A stretch of DNA of 64,000 bases from Streptomyces melanogenes (GTDB taxonomy: Bacteria > Actinomycetota > Actinomycetes > Streptomycetales > Streptomycetaceae): contig NZ_BMTS01000019.1 of the NCBI RefSeq assembly GCF_014649795.1, forward strand, positions 62,001 through 126,000, read 5' to 3'. Positions within the stretch are counted from its first letter, which is position 1. Each line of letters begins with the position of its first letter. The position numbers were made by a program, and so were the translations under genes. The notes under the pieces were generated by a model. The model searched no databases, had not been told where the DNA came from, and worked only from the letters and a program-made list of their open reading frames with translations. This document shows positions 46,238 to 54,562 of this stretch, one piece after another.

Positions 46238-47100
46238 GACCGTGTCCTACATGGTCAGTTGACAGTTGTGTCGAGCATGGGGAGTGGACGGTGGGGATGG
46301 ATCGTTCCGGACGGGCTGTGGGAGCTTGCCAGGCCGTTGCTGCCGTCGGCGCGGGTGCGCCCGCAGGGCGGCGGGGTTGCGAACATCGATGACGAGGCGG
46401 TCTTCGCTGCGATCATCTACGTGCTGGTCAGCGGATGCGCCTGGCGCGCTTTGCCGCCCTGCTTCGGCGCGTCGAAGTCGACCGTGCACCGCCGGTTTCT
46501 CATCTGGTCGCGTGCCGGAGTCTGGGGCCGACTGCACCAGCGGGTTCTCCAGCTCCTGGACGAGCAGGGCCTGGTGGACTTGTCCCGTGTGGTCCTCGAC
46601 TCGGCTCACGTCCGCGCGAAAAAGGGGGCGAACTTGCAGGTCCGAGCCCCGTGGACCGGGGTAAGCCCGGTTCCAAGATGCACATCCTGTCCGATGCGGA
46701 CGGCCTGCCCCTCCGAGTCGGACTCTCGGCGGCCAACACCCACGACAGCCTCGCCCTGAAGCCGATGCTGTCCCACTTCCACATGGGACACGAAACCCAC
46801 GCAGGCGATTCCAAGCCCACACGGTTGCACGCCGACAAGGCGTACGACATTCCTCACCTGCGGCGATGGCTGTGGGGCAAACGCATCGGCGTCCGCATCG
46901 CCCGCAAGGGCATCGAGTCCAGCGAACGGCTCGGGCGACGAAGGTGGGTGATTGAACGCACCATGTCCTGGCTGACCGGCTACCGCCGGCTCAACCACCG
47001 CTACGAACGCCAACCCCGCGACTACCTGGCCTTTCTCGGCCTCGCCGCCGCACTGTGCTGCTACAAACGTTTACTCAAGCTCACCATGTAGGACACGGTC
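46238..47100 (+). mobile_element. IS5-family insertion sequence (IS427-like), 863 bp
   Basis: The ends form an inverted repeat: AGACCGTGTCCTACATGGT (46237-46255) and its exact complement ACCATGTAGGACACGGTCT (47083-47101). Taking the element as 46238-47100, both sides are flanked by TAA (46235-46237 and 47101-47103), a 3-bp target duplication of the TNA type known for IS427-group elements. The single transposase is split by a frameshift. The clean ends and matching duplications indicate a recent insertion. Confidence 0.9.
46277..47091 (+). CDS. IS5-family transposase made by -1 frameshift
   Basis: The first frame (from ATG 46277, or TTG 46259) contains the N-terminal domain and the first catalytic Asp (VVLDSAHVRAKKG). 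The second frame begins KGGELAGPSPVDRGKPGSKM and holds the second Asp (HADKAYD) and the Glu (RRWVIERTMSWLTG). The DDE triad is therefore intact. The frames meet at a run GCGAAAAAGGGGG (46616-46628), a plausible -1 slippery site read AAA-AAG then slipped. IS427-group elements commonly use such programmed frameshifting, so the gene is not necessarily dead. Confidence 0.85.
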
Positions 47101-47325
47101 TAAGTCGGTACGGCCGCTCCTCGTTGTTACAGCCACAGAGCGACGATCCCGAGCGCGACGGTGGCGCGGTGCCACACTTTTGCTAGCTGGCACGTCTCCC
47201 CTGTGGGGGAGTGCTCCGGGAAAGCGCGGAGTCCGCTGTCAGCGGGCCCGCCGCCGTCCACCCCCTGACGCGAAGTGATCACATTGCAAGCGCCTAGGTG
47301 CATGCATTTTCCGAGGGTGGGTTTC

Positions 47326-48228
47326 ATGAACAAGCGGTACGCGGCGGTCGGCACGACGGCCGCGCTCGTCCTGGCGGGGCTGACGGGCTGCACGACGCAG
47401 CAAGCCAAGGACACCGCGAAGTCGGTCGCGGACACGGCGGGCAAGACCAACAGCGCGATGATGGCCGCGCTCGCGCGCACCAGCGAAAAGACCGAGCGCG
47501 CCAAGTCGGCCACGATCACGGCCACGGTCTCAGGTACAGGGCAGCCGAAGCCCGTAACGATGACCGGCACGTACACCTGGGGGGCCCGAGAGGCGTTCGA
47601 CACGCGGATGGACACGGCCAGCGCGGGTATCGCGGACCTGAACTCGCAGCCGACGACGCGGATGCTGTTCGTGGACGGCGCGTACTTCTACCAGATCGAC
47701 CCGCAATCGAGTGGCCCGCTCAAGGGCAAGCACTGGATGAAGGTGGAGGCCAGCGCGGTCTTCGGCAAGAAGGGCGCCGCAGAGATGAGCCGGACCGACG
47801 GAGACCCCACGGCCGGCCTGAAGTTCCTCAAGAACGCTCGCGACGCCGATGACCTGGGAACAGAGACCGTGCGGGGCAAGTCCGCCCACCACTACGTCCT
47901 TCACGTCGGCCGGGACCAGTGGGGCGCGGCCGGAGACGCGCTGACCGGCCGCGACAAGGACAGCCGCATGGGCGAATACACCGGTGACGTCAAGGAGATC
48001 ACTCTGGGGATCTGGGTCGACCCCCGCACCGACCTGCCCGTGCGGATGGAGGAGACAATCGGCGCGGCCAGGATCAGCGTGGACTTCCGCTCGTTCGGTG
48101 GCGCCCAGACGATCTCCGCGCCCCCGGCCGCCGACACGGCCGATGTCACCGACGAGGTGAAGGCCGCTACGGCCGATGAAGCCACCAGCGGCGGGGCTTC
48201 AGGAAGCAATGAAGAATCTTTTGTGTAG
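47326..48228 (+). CDS. Lipoprotein, LppX/LprG-like
   Basis: The start is ATG 47326 (MNKRYAAVG) with GAGGGTGGG just upstream. The 300-residue product has a lipobox LAGLTGC and then a beta-rich domain (TYTWGAREAFDTRMD, MLFVDGAYFYQID). The pattern matches actinobacterial LppX/LprG-like lipoproteins thought to carry lipids or sense envelope state. The C-terminal 40 residues are Ala/Thr/Asp-rich and probably disordered. It lies directly after the IS element, with 224 bp between. Confidence 0.8.
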   Translation: MNKRYAAVGTTAALVLAGLTGCTTQQAKDTAKSVADTAGKTNSAMMAALARTSEKTERAKSATITATVSGTGQPKPVTMTGTYTWGAREAFDTRMDTASAGIADLNSQPTTRMLFVDGAYFYQIDPQSSGPLKGKHWMKVEASAVFGKKGAAEMSRTDGDPTAGLKFLKNARDADDLGTETVRGKSAHHYVLHVGRDQWGAAGDALTGRDKDSRMGEYTGDVKEITLGIWVDPRTDLPVRMEETIGAARISVDFRSFGGAQTISAPPAADTADVTDEVKAATADEATSGGASGSNEESFV

Positions 48229-48286
48229 AACGTAATACTTTGCACCCCTGCCACGTCTTCTGTGAGTGAGAAGGCCGACGCGCCAC

Positions 48287-48316
48287 GGCGGCACCCTTCG
48301 ACTGGAGGGTGCCGCC
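48287..48316 (+). terminator. Hairpin after lipoprotein gene
   Basis: GGCGGCACCCT (48287-48297) pairs with AGGGTGCCGCC (48306-48316) across an 8-base loop, 58 bases after the lipoprotein stop and 30 bases before the next start. Confidence 0.7.
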
Positions 48317-48346
48317 GCCACTTTGAGCACTCACAAGGACACTCCG

Positions 48347-49225
48347 ATGACCACTGCCGCCGCCCCCGTATCCGCGCCCTCGTCGCTGTCTGCTCCGTCC
48401 ATGACGATCGAAGAGCTGAACACGCTCGCCACCCAGGGCCCGCAGGCGCTGCTGGTGACCGTCACCCCCGCTCTGGCGGCGGCCCTGCTGGAGCAGAACC
48501 GGCACAACCGCAGCGTTCGGGACGCGGCGGTCGACGAGTCGGCGAGGGACATCGCCGCGGGGGACTGGCTCCTCAACGGCGAGACGCTCAAGCTGTCCAT
48601 TCACGGGGAGGTCCTGGACGGCCAGCACCGCCTCCACGCCATCGTCCGCGCGAACACCGCCGTGGTGACGTTCGTCGTCCTGGGGCTGCCGCCGGAAACG
48701 CAGGCCACCATGGACGCGGGCATGCGCCGCACCGAGGCCGACGCCCTGGCCCTAGAAGGCGAGGCCCACCCCGTGGTGCTTGGCTCGATCGTGCGCCGCG
48801 TCTGGGCCTGGGAGCAGGGCGACCGCAAGTTCGCCCGCCGGATCTCTCCCACCCGCGCCGAGTCCCGGGAACTACGCAAGCGTCACCCCGGGCGGCGGGA
48901 ATCGGCAGCAGTAGCCGTCAGCGTACGAGCCGAGTTCCCCCACATCCCCCAGTCCGCCCTCGGCACCGCGCACCACCTCTTCAACGCCATCGAGCCCAAG
49001 GACACCGTCGAGTTCTTCGCGCGACTCGGCGACGGCGCCAACCTCTCCCAGGGCCATCCGATCCTGAACCTGCGCAACCGCGTGACCGCCGACCGCGCCA
49101 AGGACGGCAACCTGCCCTTCGGCCGCTACCTGTCCTACCTCGTCCACACCTGGAACGCGGTCCGCTCCGACCGTCCCATCAGTCGCCTGCAGGTCCGCAG
49201 CACCACCGTCCCCACGCCAAAGTAG
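48347..49225 (+). CDS. ParB-like DGQHR-domain protein
   Basis: ATG 48347 follows an AAGGAC. The 292-residue protein contains NGETLKLSIHGEVLDGQHRL, whose LDGQHRLHA is the core of ParB/Srx-like DGQHR domains common in phage and integrative-element genes. The preceding region (ALLEQNRHNRSVRDAAVDES) forms the usual helices. The C-terminal half is helical. These proteins are often nucleic-acid-modification or segregation-related; a DNA-phosphorothioate or ParB-type role cannot be chosen. Confidence 0.75.
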   Translation: MTTAAAPVSAPSSLSAPSMTIEELNTLATQGPQALLVTVTPALAAALLEQNRHNRSVRDAAVDESARDIAAGDWLLNGETLKLSIHGEVLDGQHRLHAIVRANTAVVTFVVLGLPPETQATMDAGMRRTEADALALEGEAHPVVLGSIVRRVWAWEQGDRKFARRISPTRAESRELRKRHPGRRESAAVAVSVRAEFPHIPQSALGTAHHLFNAIEPKDTVEFFARLGDGANLSQGHPILNLRNRVTADRAKDGNLPFGRYLSYLVHTWNAVRSDRPISRLQVRSTTVPTPK

Positions 49226-49300
49226 CGCTGCACCCGGCCAGGCGGCTGCCCGCGACCAAGGTGGCCGCCTGAAATCTGGGCCGAACTACCAGAGGACGCC

Positions 49301-49543
49301 ATGCCGTACACCGCCAGCACGATCACAGACCCGGCACTCGACGCGCTCTACGAGCTGCTGCGCCTGTACCGGGGCGGCCCCCTCGCTGTGGCCTGCCCGG
49401 TCTGCCCCGCCAGCGTCGGCGAACCGTGCCGAAGGCTCCGTCGGCTCCACTGCGAGCGCCGCAGCCGCCACGATGTGGCCATCGGCGCCCACGCGCTCAT
49501 TCTTGAGCTGATGGGCATCACCACCACCGATGCGCCATCGTGA
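49301..49543 (+). CDS. Small zinc-binding protein of phage or element type
   Basis: The 80-residue protein has CPVC, a C-R-R pair and an LHCERRSRH stretch, giving a Cys4 or Cys3His arrangement. This resembles small zinc-binding proteins of actinophage and integrative elements. GAGGAC upstream supports ATG 49301. It follows the ParB-like gene by 75 bp and may share its transcript. Confidence 0.7.
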   Translation: MPYTASTITDPALDALYELLRLYRGGPLAVACPVCPASVGEPCRRLRRLHCERRSRHDVAIGAHALILELMGITTTDAPS

Positions 49544-49582
49544 ATTCCGAACCCTGGGCCCCCAGGCATGCCAGACTTGCAG

Positions 49583-49625
49583 CTGCTGGCGACCTACCGA
49601 CTCCATTTCGGTAGGTCGCCAGCAG
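49583..49625. repeat. Long perfect hairpin A
   Basis: CTGCTGGCGACCTACCGA (49583-49600) pairs exactly with 49608-49625 across CTCCATT. The 18-bp stem is longer than a typical terminator. A near-copy lies 92 bp away. Confidence 0.85.
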
Positions 49626-49674
49626 TGGGCGCGCCCCTATGACCAGCATCAGCCGTAATGCGCCTCGTGAAGCC

Positions 49675-49713
49675 GCTGGTGACCTGCCGACCGTATTTCG
49701 GTAGGTCACCAGC
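49675..49713. repeat. Long hairpin B, near-copy of hairpin A
   Basis: GCTGGTGACCTGCCGA (49675-49690) pairs with 49698-49713 across CCGTATT, with one G-T pair. Stem and loop match hairpin A (consensus CTGGYGACCTRCCGA, loop ending ATT). Sequence beyond each stem (CGTAATGCGCC and CGTATTGCGCC) is also similar, so a unit of about 92 bp was duplicated. Confidence 0.8.
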
Positions 49714-49817
49714 TCCGAGGGGCGTCCATCACCAACACCGGCCCGTATTGCGCCGGATAGCAGCACCAATGCGCCACACCACCGGTTCGCCGTGCGCCCC
49801 ATGGCATGATCACTTCC

Positions 49818-50243
49818 ATGATCCAGGGGTGGGGAAGAACCGCGAGCATGCTGCTCGCGGTGGCAGCCGTCGCGATGGCTGCGGGATGCGGGGGCGACAC
49901 CGAGAAGGCGAAGCCGCCTACTGCCAGCAGCAGGGAGACGGTGCCGGCTGTCGCCGATGCTGCCCGGGCCTACCGCGACGACCTCAACGCCCTGTCCTGG
50001 TCCGGGTGTCCGGCCGACTGCGACAAGGACCTGACCGAGATCGTCGCCAACGCCCGGGTCCTGCGCCAGGCGATGAACGCCGATGCGGCGGGCGCCGGAT
50101 TCTGGTCCCCGGCATACCGGCTGATCGACCAGATCGAAGAGGGACGGGCCAAGGCGTCGGGTGACGTGACCTGGAACCGGCCACTGATTCTTGGGCCCGC
50201 CCACAAGTTGAACGAGTGGCTGACGACCCACCCGTCCCAATAG
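49818..50243 (+). CDS. Small lipoprotein
   Basis: The start is placed at ATG 49818; ATG 49806 is in frame and no clear ribosome site distinguishes them. The 141-residue product has a lipobox-like VAMAAGC at the end of a hydrophobic stretch and then a helical domain with one paired cysteine motif (CPADC). No family is recognised. Convergent with the toxin-antitoxin pair, 6 bp apart. Confidence 0.65.
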   Translation: MIQGWGRTASMLLAVAAVAMAAGCGGDTEKAKPPTASSRETVPAVADAARAYRDDLNALSWSGCPADCDKDLTEIVANARVLRQAMNADAAGAGFWSPAYRLIDQIEEGRAKASGDVTWNRPLILGPAHKLNEWLTTHPSQ

Positions 50244-50249
50244 AGGATT

Positions 50250-50507
50250 TCAGTCCACCTCGACGTAGGTGACGATGATGATGCTGCCCAACGCCGTCGC
50301 GTAGAAGATCACGCGGGCGTCTGCCTGCTGGTAGTCGCGCAGCGCGCTGGCCGTGGCATGGGGCTTGACCGCGTCGGGGGCGGCCGCGATCCGCTCCAGC
50401 ACAAGGTCCAGGCGCTCCGCCTGGTACGGGCTGAGGAGCTCGACCTGGGCGTCGGCGGGCGGCAGGAAGACGATGCGGGCCCCGCGGCCGCGGGAATGCT
50501 TAGGCAA
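50250..50507 (-). CDS. RelE/ParE-like toxin
   Basis: The probable start is TTG 50507, overlapping the antitoxin stop by 8 bp. The 85-residue product has a RelE-fold pattern: an N-terminal strand, paired helices (SPYQAERLDLVLERIAAAPD), and strands with ADARVIFYATALGSIIIVTY, whose Arg-Val-x-Phe-Tyr resembles the RelE active strand. RelE toxins cleave mRNA on the ribosome. The catalytic basic residues cannot be assigned with certainty. Confidence 0.72.
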   Translation of the reverse strand: MPKHSRGRGARIVFLPPADAQVELLSPYQAERLDLVLERIAAAPDAVKPHATASALRDYQQADARVIFYATALGSIIIVTYVEVD

Positions 50508-50709
50508 CGCCGGGCGCCGCGTCGCCGGTCCGGCTCGACAGGCCCTTCTCGGTGCGGATGGTCTCCCAGTCCCGGCACGCGTCAAGGTCGATGCCCTCGG
50601 CAGCGAGATGTTCAAGGACATACGCAAGGGAGGGATTCGAGGGGAACTCGGCGCGCGCGGCCGCCTGCAGCTCCTGCTGCTCGCTGGGGTCGAACACGAG
50701 GTGCGCCAT
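50500..50709 (-). CDS. Antitoxin partner of the RelE-like toxin
   Basis: The 69-residue protein (from ATG 50709) lies directly upstream of the toxin and overlaps it. It is acidic and helical with no obvious DNA-binding motif, as in many antitoxins where the N-terminus binds DNA and the C-terminus wraps the toxin. The assignment rests on size and tight overlap rather than on sequence. Confidence 0.6.
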   Translation of the reverse strand: MAHLVFDPSEQQELQAAARAEFPSNPSLAYVLEHLAAEGIDLDACRDWETIRTEKGLSSRTGDAAPGVA

Positions 50710-50786
50710 CAGTATCGGTGCCTCCGCTGGAAGGTGCGGATATCTACCCTAGCGGCCTGGTACGCGGCCCGTCAGCTACTCCGGGG

Positions 50787-51011
50787 CTACCGGCGCTCTG
50801 TTGTAGAGGGACGGCCTGGGCGGCGGCCGCTCAGCTCGTAGGAGCGGCGCCCGGACCAGACGACGGGCAGAGGCAGGTCGATGGTGCCTTGGACGAGGCC
50901 GACCAAGCCCTCCAGACGGGCGGGAAGCCGGTACGTGTACCGGGCCCGCAGCACGTCGGCGGCGTCGGGGACCGGGAAGCGGGGGAGACGCGACGGCCAT
51001 GAGACCAACAT
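50787..51011 (-). pseudogene. N-terminal fragment of an unknown element protein
   Basis: ATG 51011 begins MLVSWPSRLPRFPVPDAADV, then YTYRLPARLEGLVGLVQGTI and VVWSGRRSYELS. The pattern of short strands resembles the start of a longer actinobacterial protein, but the frame ends after 74 codons and a sensible continuation (SLYNRAPV) lies in another frame. It is likely a 3'-truncated, frameshifted gene; a short functional protein cannot be excluded. Confidence 0.45.
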
Positions 51012-51174
51012 GGCCTGCCGGGCCGGGGCCGGACGCTACAGACACCCGAACAGCTCCGGCTGGAACCGCGTCCACCCGTGCTCCACAGCCCAGGAGCAGG
51101 CTGAGGCCCGGGCCTCAGCCTGCTCGCGCCAGACGCGTGTGGCGAGAGCTACGAGGGGACCCACCTCTACTGGG

Positions 51175-51387
51175 GTCACCACCTCCGCCTGCGCGGGGAC
51201 CACGACAAGTCAACACCGGCCGCTGTAAGCGGCCTGGGATCACCCCCGCGTCGGCGGGAAGGACGCAGCTTGGAGGCTCTGCACGATGGCCGCGCTCGGA
51301 ACACCCCCGCGTCTGCGGGGACGAAGCAAGCGCCCTGTGGGCGGACGGCTTCAGTCACAGTGGGGCAACCCCGCATCGCGAGGACAA
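51175..51387 (+). CRISPR. Degenerate type I-E-like CRISPR array, four repeats
   Basis: Four 29-base units occur at about 51175-51203, 51236-51264, 51297-51325 and 51359-51387. The best is GGGATCACCCCCGCGTCGGC-GGGAAGGAC. All share CCCCGCG then a G-rich 3' half (GCGGGGA and variants), which match the palindromic streptomycete type I-E repeat. The three spacers are 32, 32 and 33 bases, exactly I-E geometry. Repeats 1 and 4 are worn (CACCTCCGCCTGCG and CAACCCCGCATCGCG). No cas gene lies in the window. This is a decaying or orphan array. Confidence 0.7.
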
Positions 51388-51432
51388 AGGGAGGCAACGA
51401 TGCGTCTCCACGCCCAGAGCATAGCCTTCCTC

Positions 51433-51459
51433 CCCAGCGGATGTAACGGATCCGCTGGG
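51433..51459 (-). terminator. Hairpin after the element-protein operon
   Basis: CCCAGCGGAT (51433-51442) pairs exactly with ATCCGCTGGG (51450-51459) across GTAACGG, 91 bases beyond the minus-strand stop at 51550. Confidence 0.6.
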
Positions 51460-51549
51460 CCACTCCACTGCGGGCCGCGCCCCCCGCAGACCCGTCCGGT
51501 GGGCCGCCCCAGCTACGAGCTCGTCCTGGCGCCTCTGTTGAGCCCCACG

Positions 51550-52854
51550 TCAACACTCCGCTTCGGCTCTGCTGGTGTGCAGGCGCCGTGTCAGGGCCCC
51601 GCCCGCGACGTGGCGGGCGAGGTGGCTGGCGTAGGAGGCGACTGCTTCGTATGGGGCGGGCGGCGCGGGCGGGGGCGGTGTGTACGCGCTGCGGCTGCGC
51701 CGGGGGGCGGGCGTTTTCGGCGCGGGCGGCGGGGTGGGTGCGGTGGCCTGCGCGTGGAGCTTGGCGGTGTGGTCGTCGATGTGGTCCAGGCCGGTCGAGG
51801 GGGGCTTGGGCAGGGTGAAGGTGCGCCGGGCGGGTTGTTCGAGCGCGGCCGCAGGGTCCTTTCCGGCGGCGGCCGCGGTGAAGACGGCGGCCGCGTCGCG
51901 TGCGCAGGTGAACGCGGCGTCCTTGAGGACGGGTTCTAGGCGGCGCATCTGCCGTTCGGCGAGCGCAGCTTCCCGTCGGGCGGATTCCACGGTGAGCGTG
52001 TGCCGTTCGGCCGCCATCTCCGTGCCCTCGCTCTCGAGTGGGTACATCGGTTCCGGGTCGGGTCGCGCCGCGCGTTCGCGGGCTTTGTCGGCGGCTTCCC
52101 GGGCTTCCTGCCAGGCGCGGGCGAGACCGTTGTAGCGGGCCTGGGCCCGGGCGAGCGCGGTGTCGACGCTGGCGGGCCACAGCTCGATGCCGTCGGGGTG
52201 CGGGTTGTCGATGTCCGGGTACACCTCGGCGTACTCGGTCCAGTGGGCGCGGTAGTAGGTGCGGCCGTGGTCGGTGAGCCGGTATCCGTATCCGCCGTCC
52301 GCGCGTTCGGCCAGGTGGTGCTTGTCGATGAGGACGTGGTCGATGGTGGTGCTGTAGCCCCATTTGAGGAACGTTCCGCGCCGGTCGGCGTCCCACAGCT
52401 TGCCCATCACCTGCCAGGAGCGTTCGGTCAGGTCGACCTGCTGGCGGCTGGAGACCGGCGCGACGTGGTTGCCTGCCCGGTAGACGGCCCGGCCCTCGCG
52501 GGTGAGCGTCACGGTGATCATGACGCCCATGGCCACGGGGCGCAGGCCCTGCTCGATGAGGTTCTTCTTGATGAGGTGGGTCATGGTCGCCCCGTTGCCC
52601 TGGCTGTGGTGCCCGGCCGACTCCAGCCTGCTCTGCAAGGCGGTGATGCCGAACAGTTCACGGTTGTAGGGGTCGTGGGTGAAGTCGATCTGACGCCATA
52701 CCTCGGCGGGCCGGCTGTCGAAGCGCCCGCGGTTCGCCTCGTTGGCCTGGTCCAGGTCGTAGATAGTCCGCAGGAAGATCTGCTGACGCTCGTTCAGGCT
52801 GTCCCAGACGGCCTTGCGGCGCTCCCGCACACTCTGCTTGGCCTTAGCGGGCAC
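51550..52854 (-). CDS. Winged-helix-like protein of a mobile element
   Basis: Start GTG 52854 has GGGGAGG about 6 bases upstream and overlaps the end of the preceding gene; the 434-residue product ends at 51550. Two winged-helix-like modules appear at about residues 15-110 (WDSLNERQQIFLRTIYDLDQ) and 120-205 (GKLWDADRRGTFLKWGY, HHLAERADGGYGYRLTDHGR). A long helical, probably coiled-coil stretch and a Pro-rich C-terminus follow. It may control replication or transfer of an element. No exact family is recognised. Confidence 0.6.
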   Translation of the reverse strand: MPAKAKQSVRERRKAVWDSLNERQQIFLRTIYDLDQANEANRGRFDSRPAEVWRQIDFTHDPYNRELFGITALQSRLESAGHHSQGNGATMTHLIKKNLIEQGLRPVAMGVMITVTLTREGRAVYRAGNHVAPVSSRQQVDLTERSWQVMGKLWDADRRGTFLKWGYSTTIDHVLIDKHHLAERADGGYGYRLTDHGRTYYRAHWTEYAEVYPDIDNPHPDGIELWPASVDTALARAQARYNGLARAWQEAREAADKARERAARPDPEPMYPLESEGTEMAAERHTLTVESARREAALAERQMRRLEPVLKDAAFTCARDAAAVFTAAAAGKDPAAALEQPARRTFTLPKPPSTGLDHIDDHTAKLHAQATAPTPPPAPKTPAPRRSRSAYTPPPPAPPAPYEAVASYASHLARHVAGGALTRRLHTSRAEAEC

Positions 52855-53854
52855 GCACGCCTCCCCGGGGGCGCTGGTGGCCGCCGTCCGGCGCGTCGAG
52901 GGGGCACCAGCCGCCACGGACCACGTCGTCGTCCAACAGCTCCAGGACGTTGCCGTCGGGTGCGGGAAGGGTGAGGTCGCCGGTGTGGGGGTGCGGGCCG
53001 ATGGGGCCGGCCAGCAGCAGCACTTCGCCGCGCTCGCGCGCGAGCGCCGCCCACGCGTCGGTGAGGTCGATCGCGCCGAGGAAGAAGTGCCCGTGCCCCT
53101 GGTCGGAGTCCGGTTCCTGGGTGACGGTGCGCACGGCGATCCAGGACTCGGATGTGTCCGCACCGTGCTCCAGGCGCAGTGACCAGCCGTGCTCACCCAG
53201 CTCGCCGCTGCCCTCGCGGGGGAAGCCGTCCTCGGCCAGGTGGTAGTCCAGGAGATGACACAGGACGGGGTCCGGCTCGTAGTCCTCGGGCTCCGCCGTG
53301 AAGAGCAGGACCGGCAGCTGAGGGCCTCCGGGCTCGGCGGGCGGCGCCAGGTGCGCGGTGGCGGTGAGCGTGTAGGTGACGCTCTGCTCATCGGGGTCAT
53401 CGGGAACGGCGAGGCTGATGCGGCGGGGCTGCTGGGGGATCTCGGCGGGCACGGCCCAGCGGATCACCGACTCCGTGCAGGAGGCATGCGCGAACTGGCT
53501 CATCATCACGTACGTGACCGGGTTCAGGTCCGGGTCGAACACGGACACGGTGAACTGCACAGACGTGGCCGTGGTGGCCGTGTTCGCGTCCTGGCCGCAG
53601 TGGTGGCACTCGTACGGCTTGGCGGTCCGCTCGGCGAGGAACTCCCGCAGATCGTAGGTGACTCCGATCTGGCCTTCGCCGTCGATGAACCGCTCCACCT
53701 CGGGGCTGAGGACGAACCCGCGGCCGTCGGGGACCGGGGCGGGTGAGGTGCGGGGGGTGCGGAGGCTGGTGAGCGCCTCCTGGTAGCCGATGCCCGCCGT
53801 CTCGGCGAGCGCCCGGGCGCGCTTCTTGAGGTCGTTGCTGCCGTTCTTGGTCAT
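52844..53854 (-). CDS. Unknown element protein with RARxLxETxGxxYxxAL motif
   Basis: The start is ATG 53854 (MTKNGSNDLKK). The 336-residue protein opens with KKRARALAETAGIGYQEALT, a motif I associate with streptomycete element-borne proteins. Beta-rich domains and a CHHCGQDA zinc-like pair follow (about residue 85). The rest is acidic and partly repetitive. It overlaps the winged-helix gene and probably forms an operon with it. Function unknown. Confidence 0.6.
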   Translation of the reverse strand: MTKNGSNDLKKRARALAETAGIGYQEALTSLRTPRTSPAPVPDGRGFVLSPEVERFIDGEGQIGVTYDLREFLAERTAKPYECHHCGQDANTATTATSVQFTVSVFDPDLNPVTYVMMSQFAHASCTESVIRWAVPAEIPQQPRRISLAVPDDPDEQSVTYTLTATAHLAPPAEPGGPQLPVLLFTAEPEDYEPDPVLCHLLDYHLAEDGFPREGSGELGEHGWSLRLEHGADTSESWIAVRTVTQEPDSDQGHGHFFLGAIDLTDAWAALARERGEVLLLAGPIGPHPHTGDLTLPAPDGNVLELLDDDVVRGGWCPLDAPDGGHQRPRGGVRAR

Positions 53855-54251
53855 GACGGACTCCGCAGGGGCGGGGTACCACGCCTTCCCGCCGACGTGT
53901 CGCTGACCGCGTGGGCAGGGCTGAACCTCACGGGCCCTCACCGGCGTGAGCCGGGTGCCGGTCTCCTGGCCGGCGAGCCTTCAGCCGTGTCCGTACCCGC
54001 TGCGTGGAAGCGGTGACGGCGGCCCCGGGTGCGTGCGTGTCCTGCACCCCACGCCACTGTAGCGAGAAGGACCGGCCCTGTTGGGCGTTCGCCTCGCCTG
54101 CCCGCACGGTCATGGCCGGGCTCGCCCGGCCAAGACAGCTCGGGATCCGGCCAACGTGCTCGGGTGCCGGTGCCGGGCCCAAGCCGCGCAGAGGAGGATG
54201 CCCTTGGGGCCCGCGCCGACCGGCCGGGCACTGCCGAGAGGAAGTCGTACT
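53855..54251 (+). other. Divergent intergenic region
   Basis: No supported gene in 397 bases. Its GC content is slightly lower than the surroundings. GAGAGGAAG just before 54252 is the ribosome site for the small secreted protein. Confidence 0.4.
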
Positions 54252-54479
54252 GTGCGTATCGCGAAACCGTTAGCCATCAGCGCCCTGGCGCTCACGGCCC
54301 TTGCCCTGACCACGGCGGCCGTCGCGGTGAACTCCTCGGGCACCGGCGAGGAAGGCTCGACGGTCGTGCACTTCGGCGCCGACGACGCGGGCCGGGAATG
54401 GCACAGCGACGTGCTTGACGCCTCCATCCCGGGGAACAACGACCCCGCGAACTTCGCGCCCCCGGGCGCCCTGCCCTAA
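54252..54479 (+). CDS. Small secreted protein, paralogous to part of a nearby secreted protein
   Basis: GTG 54252 with GAGAGGAAG upstream gives 75 residues with an N-terminal signal helix (LAISALALTALALTTAAVAV). The mature part, AGREWHSDVLDASIPGNNDP-ANFAP, resembles GTEWKSEALDASVTANNDPA in the protein at 55333-56079. It could be a processed peptide or a truncated paralogue. No function is known. Confidence 0.65.
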   Translation: MRIAKPLAISALALTALALTTAAVAVNSSGTGEEGSTVVHFGADDAGREWHSDVLDASIPGNNDPANFAPPGALP

Positions 54480-54562
54480 GCCGTCTCCCAGGGTGGTCCT
54501 TCCGGAGGACGGGGTGGGCGCGGGTCACTACCGGGCCGCCGGCTCCCGAGCACAGTGACGGC

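Noticed and set aside
48262..49272. 336-residue frame overlapping the ParB-like gene
   Set aside because: Arg/Pro-rich translation with no motif; the DGQHR frame with its own ribosome site is preferred.
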